From the NCBI RefSeq assembly GCF_000426345.1, contig NZ_AUFE01000013.1:1-64000 (forward strand): a DNA stretch of 64,000 bases, given 5' to 3'. The position numbers were made by a program, and so were the translations under genes. The notes under the pieces were generated by a model that saw only the letters and a program-made list of their open reading frames with translations, did not search any database and was not told the DNA's origin. The DNA comes from Cupriavidus phytohabitans (GTDB lineage: Bacteria; Pseudomonadota; Gammaproteobacteria; Burkholderiales; Burkholderiaceae). Of this stretch, positions 45,373-54,575 are shown piece by piece; positions within the stretch are counted from its first letter, which is position 1; each line of letters opens with the position of its first letter.

Positions 45373-46668
45373 ATGGTCCCGCATCTCATCACCGCGCTGA
45401 ACGGTCCTCTGCTCGAACTGGAGAAGAAGATCCTGGACGCCACCCCGTCGATCGAGCGCTGGTTCAGGCTGGAATGGCAGGAGCATACGCCCCCGTTCTA
45501 TTGTTCGGTGGACCTGCGCAACGCCGGCTTCAAGCTGGCGCCGGTCGACACCAACCTGTTCCCGGGCGGCTTCAACAACCTGGCCCCGGAAATGCTCCCG
45601 CTCGCCGTGCAGGCGGCGATGGCGGCGATTGAAAAGATCTGCCCGGATGCCAAGAACCTGCTGCTGATTCCCGAGCGTCACACGCGCAACATGTTCTACC
45701 TGCAGAACGTGGCGCGGCTGTCGCTGATCATGCGCCAGGCGGGGCTGAATGTGCGCCTTGGCTCGCTGTCCGAGGAAATCACCGAGCCGACACCGATCGA
45801 GTTGCCCGACGGCCAGACGCTGGTGGTCGAGCCGCTGGCGCGCCTGGGCACCAAGGGCCGCCGGCTGGGGCTGAAGGACTTCGATCCCTGTTCGATCCTG
45901 CTGAACAACGACCTGTCGGCCGGGGTCCCGCCGATCCTTGAGAACATCAACGAGCAGTACCTGCTGCCGCCGCTGCATGCCGGCTGGTCGACCCGCCGCA
46001 AGAGCAGCCACTTTGCCGCCTACGACGAGGTGGCGAAGAAGTTCGCCAAGCTGATCGATATCGACCCATGGATGGTCAACCCGTACTTTGCCCGCACCAG
46101 CGGCGTGAACTTCCATGAGCGCGTGGGCGAGGAAGAGCTGGCTGACGCGGTCGAAGGTGTGCTGAAGAAGATCGCCAAGAAGTACCGCGAGTACGGCATC
46201 AAGGAAACGCCGTACGTGGTGGTCAAGGCCGATGCCGGCACCTACGGCATGGGCATCATGACCGTGCGCGACCCGTCCGAGGTCAAGGGCCTGAACCGCA
46301 AAGAGCGCAACAAGATGAGCGTGGTCAAGGAAGGCCTGGAGGTCAGCGACGTCATCATCCAGGAGGGCGTGCACACCTTCGAGAAGATCAACGAGGCGGT
46401 AGCCGAGCCGGTGGTCTACATGATCGACCGCTACGTGGTGGGCGGCTTCTACCGCGTGCATACCGGCCGCGGCAACGACGAGAACCTGAACGCACCGGGC
46501 ATGCATTTCGTGCCGCTGGCGTTCGCGCCCAACGGTATTCCCGACACCCACGCCAAGCCGGGCGCGGCGGTGCCGAATCGCTTCTACATGTACGGCGTGG
46601 TGGCGCGGCTGGCGCTGCTGGCGGCGTCGATCGAACTCGAAAAGACTGACCCGAACCCGATCCTGTGA
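45373..46668 (+). CDS. gshA: Glutamate-cysteine ligase (proteobacterial GshA of the gshA-gshB-pts locus)
   Basis: 431 residues from ATG 45373 (GGATGGAT just upstream can serve as ribosome site; ATG 45367 is the alternative). Belongs to the beta-proteobacterial GshA family, with HLITALNGPLLELEKK at the start and VKADAGTYGMGIMTVRDPSEV as an ATP-grasp-like segment. Makes gamma-glutamylcysteine, the first step of glutathione synthesis; gshB follows 24 bp later. Confidence 0.92.
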   Translation: MVPHLITALNGPLLELEKKILDATPSIERWFRLEWQEHTPPFYCSVDLRNAGFKLAPVDTNLFPGGFNNLAPEMLPLAVQAAMAAIEKICPDAKNLLLIPERHTRNMFYLQNVARLSLIMRQAGLNVRLGSLSEEITEPTPIELPDGQTLVVEPLARLGTKGRRLGLKDFDPCSILLNNDLSAGVPPILENINEQYLLPPLHAGWSTRRKSSHFAAYDEVAKKFAKLIDIDPWMVNPYFARTSGVNFHERVGEEELADAVEGVLKKIAKKYREYGIKETPYVVVKADAGTYGMGIMTVRDPSEVKGLNRKERNKMSVVKEGLEVSDVIIQEGVHTFEKINEAVAEPVVYMIDRYVVGGFYRVHTGRGNDENLNAPGMHFVPLAFAPNGIPDTHAKPGAAVPNRFYMYGVVARLALLAASIELEKTDPNPIL

Positions 46669-46692
46669 CGACCTCCTGACGAGCCCTGACTG

Positions 46693-47646
46693 ATGCGCAT
46701 CCTCTTCATCACCGATCCGCTGGAGACCTTCAAGACCTACAAGGACTCCACCTACGCCATGATGACCGAGGCCGCCGCGCGCGGCCACGAGCTGTACTGG
46801 TGCCTGCAGCCGCAGCTGTGCCTGTCGGGCAGCACCGTCGAGACGCTGGCCACGCGCCTGCACCTGACGGGGGACGACCAGGCCTGGTACCGTGAAGGCA
46901 ACAGCGCGCTGGAGCCGCTGTCGGCCTTCGACGCGGTGCTGATGCGCAAGGACCCGCCGTTCGACATGGAGTACGTCACCAGCACCTGGCTGCTGGAACT
47001 GGCCGAGCAGCAGGGCGCGCGCGTGTTCAACAAGCCGCGCGCAATCCGCGATCATTCCGAGAAGCTGGCGATCGCCCAGCATCCGGAATTCATCACGCCG
47101 ACGCTGGTCACGCGCGACCTGGCGCGTATCCGCGACTTCCATGCCGAGCACCGCGACATCATCGTCAAGCCGCTCGACGGCATGGGCGGCATGGGCGTGT
47201 TCCGGGTGGGCACGGACGGCATGAACCTGGCCGCCATCGTCGAGACGCTGGGCCAGGACGGCGCCCGCACCCTGATGGTGCAGCGCTATATCCCGGCGAT
47301 CAAGGACGGCGACAAGCGCATCCTGCTGATCGGCGGGGTACCGGTGCCGTATTCGCTGGCGCGCGTACCGATGGCCGGCGAGGTGCGCGGCAATCTGGCC
47401 GCCGGCGGCAGCGGCCGCGCGCAGGAGCTGAGCCAGCGCGACCGCGAGATCGCCGAGTCGCTGGCGCCGGGGCTGTGGGAACAGGGCCTGCTGCTGGTGG
47501 GCCTGGACGTGATCGGCGACTACCTGACGGAAGTCAATGTGACGAGTCCGACCTGCTTCCAGGAAATCACTCAGCAGACCGGGTTCCACGTCGCGGCGAT
47601 GTTCATCGACGCGCTGGAACACGCCGTGGGCGCCGCCGGCAGCTGA
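46693..47646 (+). CDS. gshB: Glutathione synthetase
   Basis: 317 residues, ATP-grasp ligase adding Gly to gamma-Glu-Cys. Seen: N-terminal ITDPLETFKTYKDSTYAMM, MRKDPPFDMEYV, the Gly-rich loop VKPLDGMGGMGVFRV and the metal-binding end GLDVIGDYLTEVNVTSPT. Same operon as gshA and probably as the PTS genes. Confidence 0.96.
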   Translation: MRILFITDPLETFKTYKDSTYAMMTEAAARGHELYWCLQPQLCLSGSTVETLATRLHLTGDDQAWYREGNSALEPLSAFDAVLMRKDPPFDMEYVTSTWLLELAEQQGARVFNKPRAIRDHSEKLAIAQHPEFITPTLVTRDLARIRDFHAEHRDIIVKPLDGMGGMGVFRVGTDGMNLAAIVETLGQDGARTLMVQRYIPAIKDGDKRILLIGGVPVPYSLARVPMAGEVRGNLAAGGSGRAQELSQRDREIAESLAPGLWEQGLLLVGLDVIGDYLTEVNVTSPTCFQEITQQTGFHVAAMFIDALEHAVGAAGS

Positions 47647-47723
47647 GCGGAACCATCCCGGCTGGCAGCGGGAGCGCGGGGGGCCGCCTGCTACAATCTG
47701 GGCAATCCAACGGATTCACCATC

Positions 47724-48179
47724 ATGGCAGGCATCCTGATCATCGCGCACACCCCGCTGGCTTCGGCCCTGCGCGATTGCGCCGCCCACGTCTACTGCGG
47801 CCAGCCGCAGCGGCTGGAAGCCATCGACGTCCTTCCCGACGCGGACCCCGCCGCGGTGCTGGCCGAGGCCAGGCGCCGCCTGGCCGCCGTCTGCGAAGAC
47901 AACGGCGCGCTGGTCCTGACCGATATCTTCGGCGCCACCCCGGCCAATATCGCCGCGCGCCTGGCCGAGCCGGGCCGCGTGCGCGTGCTCGCCGGCGTCA
48001 ACCTCCCCATGCTCGTGCGCGCCATCTGCTACCGCTCCGAGAAGCTCGACCAGCTCGTCAACAAGGCGCTGGCCGGCGGCTCGCAGGGCGTGCTGCAGAT
48101 CGGCACCACCACCGTACAGAACCAAACCGCCAACCATCCCGACAAATATGCTGCAGAGGGACACCACCATCATCAATAA
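47724..48179 (+). CDS. ptsM: PTS EIIA component, mannose/sorbose family
   Basis: 151 residues from ATG 47724. EIIA-Man fold with phosphorylation His9 in MAGILIIAHTPLASAL and the TDIFGATPANIAA motif. No EIIB, IIC or IID partner is present, so it is likely a regulatory phosphoacceptor rather than a sugar transporter part. Overlaps ptsH by 32 bp. A TACAAT -10-like box is at 47692-47697. Confidence 0.93.
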   Translation: MAGILIIAHTPLASALRDCAAHVYCGQPQRLEAIDVLPDADPAAVLAEARRRLAAVCEDNGALVLTDIFGATPANIAARLAEPGRVRVLAGVNLPMLVRAICYRSEKLDQLVNKALAGGSQGVLQIGTTTVQNQTANHPDKYAAEGHHHHQ

Positions 48180-48417
48180 GCTCGGACTGCATGCACGCGC
48201 GTCCGCCAAGCTGACCCAGCTCGCAGGCAGCTTCGTCAGCCAGGTCAAGATGTCCCGCAATGGTCGCCAGGTCGATGCCAAGAGCATCATGGGCGTGATG
48301 ATGCTGGCGGCCGGCATCGGCTCCACGGTGACCCTCGAGACCGACGGGCCCGACGAGCAGGAGGCCATGGACGCGTTGCTGGCGCTGATCGCCAACCGTT
48401 TTGGTGAGGGAGAGTGA
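48148..48417 (+). CDS. ptsH: Phosphocarrier protein HPr
   Basis: 89 residues. His15 in KLGLHARASAKL receives phosphate from EI; Ser46 in AKSIMGVMML is the regulatory site position (its kinase HprK lies elsewhere in this genus). The start codon lies inside the 3' end of ptsM in another frame, so its translation is probably coupled. Confidence 0.95.
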   Translation: MLQRDTTIINKLGLHARASAKLTQLAGSFVSQVKMSRNGRQVDAKSIMGVMMLAAGIGSTVTLETDGPDEQEAMDALLALIANRFGEGE

Positions 48418-48475
48418 GGCCGGTGGCCCCGGTCCCGCAACTTCGAATTCTTAAACGTTCCTGACGGAGCGGTAC

Positions 48476-50266
48476 ATGCCTTTCGCCCTGCACGGCATCC
48501 CGGTCTCGCGCGGCGTCGCCATCGGTCGCGCGCACCTGCTCGCGCCCGCGGCGCTGGACGTGTCGCACTACCTGGTCGATGAAGACCAGCTCGACGCCGA
48601 GGTCGAGCGGCTGCGCGCCGCCCGCGCCGCGGTGCGCGCGGAACTGGCGGCGCTCAAGCGCGACCTGCCGCGCGAGGCGCCCGAGGAAATGGGCGCCTTC
48701 CTCGACGTGCATGCGATGATCCTCGACGACGAGGCGCTGGCACGCGAGCCCGAGGCGCTGATCCGGGGCCGCCGCTACAACGCAGAGTGGGCACTCACCA
48801 CGCGGCTCGAAGAACTGATGCGCCAGTTCGACGAGATCGAGGACGAATACCTGCGCGAGCGCAAGGCCGATATCCAGCAGGTGGTCGAGCGCATCCTGAA
48901 GGCGCTGGCCGGCGCCCCCGTGCTGGTACCGGCGCCGGTGCCGGCACTGGCGGCCGACGGCGAACCGGCGCCGGGCGTGATCGTGGTGGCCCACGACATC
49001 GCCCCGGCCGACATGCTGCAGTTCCGGCACACTGTTTTCCACGGCTTTGTCACCGACCTGGGCGGGCGCACCTCGCACACCGCCATCGTCGCGCGCAGCC
49101 TGGATATCCCGGCCGCTGTGGGGGTGCAGAGCGCGAGCGAGCTGATCCGCCAGGACGACTGGATCATCATCGACGGCGATGCCGGGCTGGTGATCGTCGA
49201 CCCAAGCGCCATCATCCTCGAGGAATACCGCCACCGGCAGAGCGAGCGCGCGCTGGAGAAGAAGCGCCTGCAGCGGCTGCGCCATACCCCTGCGGTGACG
49301 CTGGACGGGCTTGAGATCGAGCTGCTCGCCAATATCGAGATGGCCGAGGACGCCGGCGCCGCGCTGTCTGCGGGCGCGGTGGGCGTCGGCCTGTTCCGCT
49401 CCGAGTTCCTGTTCATGAACCGGCGCGGCGATCTGCCGGACGAGGAAGAGCAGTTCCAGGCCTATCGCGCCGCGGTGGATGCCATGCACGGGCTGCCGGT
49501 GACCATCCGCACCATCGATATCGGCGCCGACAAGCCGCTCGACGGCCGCGACGGGCGCGATGGCCGGGGCGACGGGCGGGGCGATGACTTCGAGACGGCG
49601 CTGAACCCGGCGCTGGGGCTGCGCGCGATCCGCTGGTCGCTGTCGGAACCGACCATGTTCCTGACCCAGTTGCGGGCGCTGCTGCGCGCCTCGGCCTTTG
49701 GTCCGGTGCGGCTGCTGGTGCCGATGCTGGCGCACGCCAGCGAGATCGACCAGACCCTCGCGCTGATCGCCAAGGCCAAGCGCCAGCTGGACGAGCGCGG
49801 CGAGCCGTACGACCCCGGCATGAAGGTCGGCGCCATGATCGAGATCCCGGCGGCGGTGCTGCTGCTGCCGCTGTTCCTGCGCAAGATGGATTTCCTGTCC
49901 ATCGGCACCAACGACCTGATCCAGTACACGCTGGCGATCGACCGCGCCGACAACGCCGTGGCGCACCTGTTCGATCCGCTGCACCCGGCCGTGCTGCAAC
50001 TGGTGGCGCGCACCATCCGCGAGGCCAACCGCGCCGGCGTTCCGGTGGCAGTGTGCGGCGAGATGGCGGGCGACCCTTCCATGACGCGGCTGCTGCTGGG
50101 CATGGGCCTGCGCGAGTTCTCGATGCACCCCGCGCAGCTGCTGCGGGTCAAGCAGGAAATCCTGCACGCCAATTGCGAGCACCTGGGGCCGCTGGTCGAC
50201 CAGGTGCTCAATGCCTATGATCCCGAGGATCTTGCGGCCGCGCTGAGCCAGATCGCCAGACCCTGA
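48476..50266 (+). CDS. ptsI: Phosphoenolpyruvate-protein phosphotransferase (EI)
   Basis: 596 residues. Transfers phosphate from PEP to HPr. Phospho-His in GGRTSHTAIVARSLDIPA near residue 201; PEP-binding ALNPALGLRAIR and SIGTNDLIQYTLAIDR; active Cys in VAVCGEMAGDP. A short Asp/Arg/Gly insert (DGRDGRDGRGDGRGDD, about residue 357) interrupts the PEP domain before FETALNPALG, probably a surface loop. Confidence 0.95.
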   Translation: MPFALHGIPVSRGVAIGRAHLLAPAALDVSHYLVDEDQLDAEVERLRAARAAVRAELAALKRDLPREAPEEMGAFLDVHAMILDDEALAREPEALIRGRRYNAEWALTTRLEELMRQFDEIEDEYLRERKADIQQVVERILKALAGAPVLVPAPVPALAADGEPAPGVIVVAHDIAPADMLQFRHTVFHGFVTDLGGRTSHTAIVARSLDIPAAVGVQSASELIRQDDWIIIDGDAGLVIVDPSAIILEEYRHRQSERALEKKRLQRLRHTPAVTLDGLEIELLANIEMAEDAGAALSAGAVGVGLFRSEFLFMNRRGDLPDEEEQFQAYRAAVDAMHGLPVTIRTIDIGADKPLDGRDGRDGRGDGRGDDFETALNPALGLRAIRWSLSEPTMFLTQLRALLRASAFGPVRLLVPMLAHASEIDQTLALIAKAKRQLDERGEPYDPGMKVGAMIEIPAAVLLLPLFLRKMDFLSIGTNDLIQYTLAIDRADNAVAHLFDPLHPAVLQLVARTIREANRAGVPVAVCGEMAGDPSMTRLLLGMGLREFSMHPAQLLRVKQEILHANCEHLGPLVDQVLNAYDPEDLAAALSQIARP

Positions 50267-50360
50267 CAACATCAGGGTTTTCTGAGGGCGCGAGGCGACA
50301 GGCAAGGCACTTGAGCGGCTCGATGAGTGCTGCTTCCGCCGCCTTCTTTTCACGCTTTAT

Positions 50361-50425
50361 GCAGTTTCCTCACCCGATGTGCAGAAAGGTTCCCATGTCG
50401 CTAATGGGAATTGTTATCATTTTCG
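50361..50425 (+). other. Hairpin region resembling the 45126 element, upstream of bfd
   Basis: GCAGTTTCCTCACCC ... TGCAGAAAGG matches the anti-SD hairpin of the candidate RNA at 45129-45152. It is followed by TTCCCAT-N7-ATGGGAA and a T-rich stretch. No clear promoter is seen upstream, so it may be an unrelated fold or a decayed copy. Confidence 0.3.
50407..50425. promoter_or_regulatory. Fur-like box and sigma-70 promoter of bfd
   Basis: GGAATTGTTATCATTTTCG resembles the 19-bp Fur box (its reverse strand reads GAAAATGATAACAATTCC). It overlaps the -35 of a promoter TTGTTA-N17-TATTCT (50411-50439), predicted start near 50446. Iron repression of bfd follows from this layout. Confidence 0.65.
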
Positions 50426-50491
50426 ATCTCTGATATTCTGACGTTCATTCGGAGTGGCATGCCGGTGCCACGCGCCCCAATGGAGCGACTT

Positions 50492-50797
50492 GTGTACGTC
50501 TGCATCTGCAACCAGATCACCGATCGTGAGATCCACGGTGCCGCTCACCTGGGCGTCGAGACCCTTGACGAACTCGCCGAGACGCTTGGCGTCGGCACGT
50601 GCTGCGGACGCTGCCGCGACTGCGCGCAGCAAGTGTTGCAGGAGGGCGTCGCAGCGGTGCGCAATGTCACCAAGGCCACTCTCGCCAGCATCCAGGTTGT
50701 GGAGATTTCTACCTGTTCCGCGTCTGGCCCATGTACCATAATGGACACTCGGGACCCGGCAGTCGCGAACGACCGGCGCAAGGCGCTGGTAGCATGA
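50492..50797 (+). CDS. bfd: Bacterioferritin-associated ferredoxin
   Basis: 101 residues from a GTG start at 50492, chosen because GGAG sits 7 bases upstream and because the 2Fe-2S cysteines then fall at 4, 6, 38 and 41, as in E. coli Bfd (YVCICNQITDREI and TCCGRCRDC). An ATG four codons earlier has no ribosome site. The C-terminal 40 residues exceed E. coli Bfd (64 aa) and hold extra Cys. Reduces ferric iron in bacterioferritin for release; bfr follows. Confidence 0.92.
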   Translation: MYVCICNQITDREIHGAAHLGVETLDELAETLGVGTCCGRCRDCAQQVLQEGVAAVRNVTKATLASIQVVEISTCSASGPCTIMDTRDPAVANDRRKALVA

Positions 50798-50924
50798 ACG
50801 CGCCCATGTGAGCTGAAAGTCAGTTCACGGCGCGTTTTGCGCTTTTCTATTCTCACCGACTGCACGCGGCGCCAACGGCGCCGCTTCGTGTTTTTGCGCG
50901 GGCCCGATGCAACAGGAGCCGCGA

Positions 50925-51404
50925 ATGAAAGGTGACAAGAAGGTCCTCCAGCATCTGAACGCCCAGCTCAAGAATGAGCTGACCGCGATCAACCAGTATT
51001 TTCTCCACGCTCGCATGTACCGCCACTGGGGCCTGAAAAAGCTCGGTGACGTCGAGTACAAGGAGTCGATCGGCGAAATGAAGCACGCCGACCGCCTGAT
51101 CGAACGCATCCTGATGCTGGATGGCCTGCCAAACCTGCAGGACCTGCACAAGCTGCTGCTGGGCGAAGACACGCCCGAAATGCTCAAGTGCGACCTGAAG
51201 CTGGAGCAGACCGCGCACCAGACCGTCAAGGAAGGCATCGCCTACTGCGAATCGGTCGGCGACTATGTCAGCCGCGAAATCCTGGTCGATATCCTCACCG
51301 ACACCGAGGAACACATCGAATACCTGGAAACGCAGCTGGACCTGATCGACAAGGTCGGCCTGCAGAACTACCTGCAGTCGCAGATGGAGCCGGGCGAGCA
51401 GTAA
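50925..51404 (+). CDS. bfr: Bacterioferritin
   Basis: 159 residues, the exact usual length. Ferroxidase ligands Glu18, Glu51 and His54 and haem ligand Met52 ([13 protein letters not shown]) are in place. Start ATG 50925 with AGGAGCCGCGA. Stores iron as a 24-mer; partner of Bfd. Confidence 0.96.
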   Translation: MKGDKKVLQHLNAQLKNELTAINQYFLHARMYRHWGLKKLGDVEYKESIGEMKHADRLIERILMLDGLPNLQDLHKLLLGEDTPEMLKCDLKLEQTAHQTVKEGIAYCESVGDYVSREILVDILTDTEEHIEYLETQLDLIDKVGLQNYLQSQMEPGEQ

Positions 51405-51599
51405 GCCGCCCGTCCCAGGCGCGGCCGCCGCTGCAGTATGCTGCAAAGGCGGCCAGCCCCACCGCGCGGCGCCACCCGGCGCTGCCACGTTGTCCGGCTG
51501 TAGGCAGTAACCCTTCTCATTCCAATTCCTTTCTTCATCCAGGCGTGCCTGGCCGGGTGGTGGCTCCTCCCCGGCCGGCACGCTGCGACAGAGCCAGCC

Positions 51600-52646
51600 A
51601 TGACCACAGGCCCCATCCGTCTCACGCAGTACAGCCACGGCGCTGGCTGCGGCTGCAAGATTTCGCCGAAAGTGCTCGATGTGATCCTCGCCGGCAGCGG
51701 TGCGCAGCATCTGGATCCGCGGCTGTGGGTAGGCAATGCCTCGCGCGACGATGCGGCGGTGTATGCGCTCGATGGCACGGATAGCGGCAGGGGAGTGGTG
51801 TCGACGACGGACTTCTTCATGCCCATCGTCGACGACCCGTTCGACTTCGGGCGCATCGCCGCCACCAATGCGATCAGCGATATCTATGCAATGGGCGGCG
51901 ACCCGCTGATGGCCATCGCCATCCTCGGCTGGCCGGTCAACGTGCTGCCACCCGAGGTGGCGCGCGAGGTGGTGGCGGGCGGGCGCCGCGCTTGCGACGA
52001 CGCCGGCATTGCGCTTGCCGGCGGGCATTCGATCGATGCGCCGGAGCCGATCTTCGGGCTGGCCGTTACCGGCATCGTCGAGCGCGCCCACATGAAGCGC
52101 AACGATACCGCCACGCCAGGCTGCCGGCTGTACCTGACCAAGCCGCTGGGCATCGGCGTGCTGACCACCGCTGAGAAGAAGGGCCTGCTGCGGGCCGATA
52201 ACCGCGATCTCGCGCGCGACTGGATGTGCGTGCTGAACCGTCCCGGCAGCGCCTTCGGGCGCCTGCCTGGCGTACGCGCGATGACCGATGTGACCGGCTT
52301 CGGGCTGCTCGGCCACCTGGTCGAGATGGCCGACGGCAGCGGACTGACGGCGCGGCTGGATTATGCCGCGGTGCCGGTGCTTGACGACGTGGTCGACTAC
52401 ATCGGCCAGGGCTGTGTGCCGGGTGGCACGCAGCGCAATTTCGACAGCTACGGTCACCGCATCACGCCGCTCACGGAGGTGCAGCGCGCAGTCTTGTGCG
52501 ATCCGCAGACCAGCGGCGGGCTGCTGGTGGCGGTCGAGCTGGCCGGCGAAGCGGAATTTGCGGCCGAATGCCAGCGCCTCGGCCTGTCGCTGACGCCCAT
52601 CGGAGAAATGGTGGCACGCGCCGCGCTGGCCGTCGAGGTCGCATGA
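51600..52646 (+). CDS. selD: Selenide, water dikinase
   Basis: 348 residues. Makes selenophosphate from selenide and ATP. Active-site Cys17 and Lys20 in [11 protein letters not shown] (Cys, not selenocysteine), ATP/Mg loops [17 protein letters not shown] and [16 protein letters not shown]. Its stop overlaps the mnmH start (ATGA), so selenophosphate is supplied at least for tRNA selenation. Confidence 0.96.
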   Translation: MTTGPIRLTQYSHGAGCGCKISPKVLDVILAGSGAQHLDPRLWVGNASRDDAAVYALDGTDSGRGVVSTTDFFMPIVDDPFDFGRIAATNAISDIYAMGGDPLMAIAILGWPVNVLPPEVAREVVAGGRRACDDAGIALAGGHSIDAPEPIFGLAVTGIVERAHMKRNDTATPGCRLYLTKPLGIGVLTTAEKKGLLRADNRDLARDWMCVLNRPGSAFGRLPGVRAMTDVTGFGLLGHLVEMADGSGLTARLDYAAVPVLDDVVDYIGQGCVPGGTQRNFDSYGHRITPLTEVQRAVLCDPQTSGGLLVAVELAGEAEFAAECQRLGLSLTPIGEMVARAALAVEVA

Positions 52647-53761
52647 GGCCGGCCAACATGCGCGCCGATACCTCAGACTTCCGCGGCCTGTTCCTCAGCG
52701 GCGTGCCGATGCTGGATGTGCGCGCGCCGCTGGAATTCACGCGCGGCGCTTTTCCCGGCGCGGTCAACCTGCCGCTGATGGATGATGCCGAGCGGCACGC
52801 CGTCGGCCTGTGCTACGCCGAGAAAGGGCAGCCGGCCGCGATCGAGCTTGGACACCAGCTGGTGTCCGGCGAGCGCAAGGCGGCCCGCATCGCCGCGTGG
52901 TCGGACTTTGCCCGTGCGCATCCGGACGGCTACCTGTATTGCTTCCGGGGCGGGCTGCGCTCGCAGCTGGTGCAGCAATGGCTGCACGATGCGGGAGTCG
53001 ATTATCCGCGCGTGACGGGTGGCTACAAGGCGATGCGCGCCTTCCTGATTTCCACCCTCGATGCGGCTGCCGCCGAGCAGCAGTGGCTGGTGCTCGGCGG
53101 CATGACCGGCAGCGGCAAGACCGACGTGCTGGCCGACGTGCCGGCCGCGCTCGACCTCGAGGGCCATGCGCGGCACCGCGGCTCGGCCTTCGGCAGGCGC
53201 GCGCTGGCGCAGCCGCAGCAGGTGGACTTCGAGAACGCGCTGGCAATCGATGTGCTGCGCCATATCGACGCCCGTTTCCGCGCGCTGGTGGTGGAAGACG
53301 AGGGCCGTTTTATCGGCAGCCGCGATGTGCCGCAGGCGCTGGCGCAGCGCATGCAGGGCAGTCCGCTGGTGTGGTTGGAAGCGTCTTTCGAGGAACGCGT
53401 GGAGCGCGTGCTGCGCGACTACGTGCAGGGGCTGGCGGCGGAATTCATCGCCGGGCAGGGCAAGGGCACGGGTTTCGACGCTTATTCCTCTCGGCTGCGC
53501 GAGGCCATGGCGGCGATCTCGCCGCGGCTCGGCGGGGCGCGCTATGGCAAGTTGTCGGCGTTGCTGGAGCAGGCGCTGGCGCGGCAGGCCGAGTCGGGCG
53601 ACGTGGCGCTGCACCGCGGCTGGATCGAGGTCCTCCTGCGCGACTACTACGATCCCATGTATGCCTACCAGCGCGCGCAGCGCGAGCCGCGCATCGTGTT
53701 CCGCGGCGACCGCGCCGCGGTCACCGACTGGCTGCTCGCGCACTCGGCGCCGCAGGACTGA
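52643..53761 (+). CDS. mnmH: tRNA 2-selenouridine synthase
   Basis: 372 residues. N-terminal rhodanese domain with catalytic Cys100 in [13 protein letters not shown] and [22 protein letters not shown] at the start; C-terminal P-loop [12 protein letters not shown] near 152 and HRGSAFG. Converts 2-thiouridine at the wobble position of tRNA (Lys, Glu, Gln) to the 2-seleno form. Also called SelU/YbbB. Confidence 0.95.
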   Translation: MRPANMRADTSDFRGLFLSGVPMLDVRAPLEFTRGAFPGAVNLPLMDDAERHAVGLCYAEKGQPAAIELGHQLVSGERKAARIAAWSDFARAHPDGYLYCFRGGLRSQLVQQWLHDAGVDYPRVTGGYKAMRAFLISTLDAAAAEQQWLVLGGMTGSGKTDVLADVPAALDLEGHARHRGSAFGRRALAQPQQVDFENALAIDVLRHIDARFRALVVEDEGRFIGSRDVPQALAQRMQGSPLVWLEASFEERVERVLRDYVQGLAAEFIAGQGKGTGFDAYSSRLREAMAAISPRLGGARYGKLSALLEQALARQAESGDVALHRGWIEVLLRDYYDPMYAYQRAQREPRIVFRGDRAAVTDWLLAHSAPQD

Positions 53762-53782
53762 ACGGCAGCCCCATTCGAGTGT

Positions 53783-54547
53783 TCAGTGCCCGCCGCACAC
53801 CGGGCAATCCGGCGTGCGGGCCAGCCGCATCGTGGTCCATTCCATCGTCAGCGCATTGACCATCAGCAGCCGTCCCGCCAGGCTATCGCCCACGCCGGCC
53901 AGCAGCTTGAGCGCCTCGGCCGCCTGCACCGTGCCGACCATGCCGACCAGCGGCGCAAACACGCCCATGGTGGCGCAGGCCACTTCCGGCGCGGGCTCTG
54001 CCGGCGGGAACAGGCAGGCATAGCAGGGCGCTTCGGGCTGGCGCCGGTCGAACACGCTGATCTGGCCGTCGAAGCGCAGCGCGGCCCCCGACACCAGCGG
54101 CACCTTGTGGTGCACGCACGCGCGGTTGACCGCCTGGCGCGTGGCGAAGTTGTCGCAGCAGTCCAGCACCACGCTGGCCGAGGCGACCAGCTGCTCGAGC
54201 TCGGCTTCGCCCACGCGCGCCGTCACCGTGACGATGTCCAGGCCCGGGTTGATGCGCAGCATGCCTTCGCGCGCCGAGTCGACCTTGGGCCGGCCCACGT
54301 TGGCGGTGGTGTGGATGATCTGGCGCTGCAGGTTGGTCAGGTCTACCTCGTCGTTGTCGACGATGGTGATGCGGCCCACGCCTGCCGAGGCCAGGAACGG
54401 CAGCGCGGCGGCGCCCAGGCCGCCGGCGCCGATCACCAGCGCGTGTCCGGCCAGCAAGCGGCGCTGCCCTTCGATGCCGAGCTCGTCCAGCAGGATGTGC
54501 CGCGAGTAGCGCAGCAGTTGTTCGTCGTTGAGGCCGTCGTCGCTCAT
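53783..54547 (-). CDS. moeB: MoeB/ThiF-type sulphur-carrier adenylyltransferase
   Basis: 254 residues from ATG 54547 (54 further upstream codons overlap ctpA). E1-like fold: RYSRHILLDELGIEGQRRL, ATP loop VIGAGGLGAAALPFLASAGVG, IVDNDEVDLTNLQRQIIHTT, and CYACLFP with C-terminal CPVCGGH forming the zinc site. Adenylates MoaD or ThiS; MoeB is most likely. Only 28 bp from the ctpA stop. Confidence 0.9.
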   Translation of the reverse strand: MSDDGLNDEQLLRYSRHILLDELGIEGQRRLLAGHALVIGAGGLGAAALPFLASAGVGRITIVDNDEVDLTNLQRQIIHTTANVGRPKVDSAREGMLRINPGLDIVTVTARVGEAELEQLVASASVVLDCCDNFATRQAVNRACVHHKVPLVSGAALRFDGQISVFDRRQPEAPCYACLFPPAEPAPEVACATMGVFAPLVGMVGTVQAAEALKLLAGVGDSLAGRLLMVNALTMEWTTMRLARTPDCPVCGGH

Positions 54548-54575
54548 GGTGAATCCGGCGGTCTGGATCGGCGCT

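Noticed and set aside
51600..52646. In-frame UGA selenocysteine in selD
   Set aside because: Position 17 is a normal Cys codon and no internal UGA occurs.
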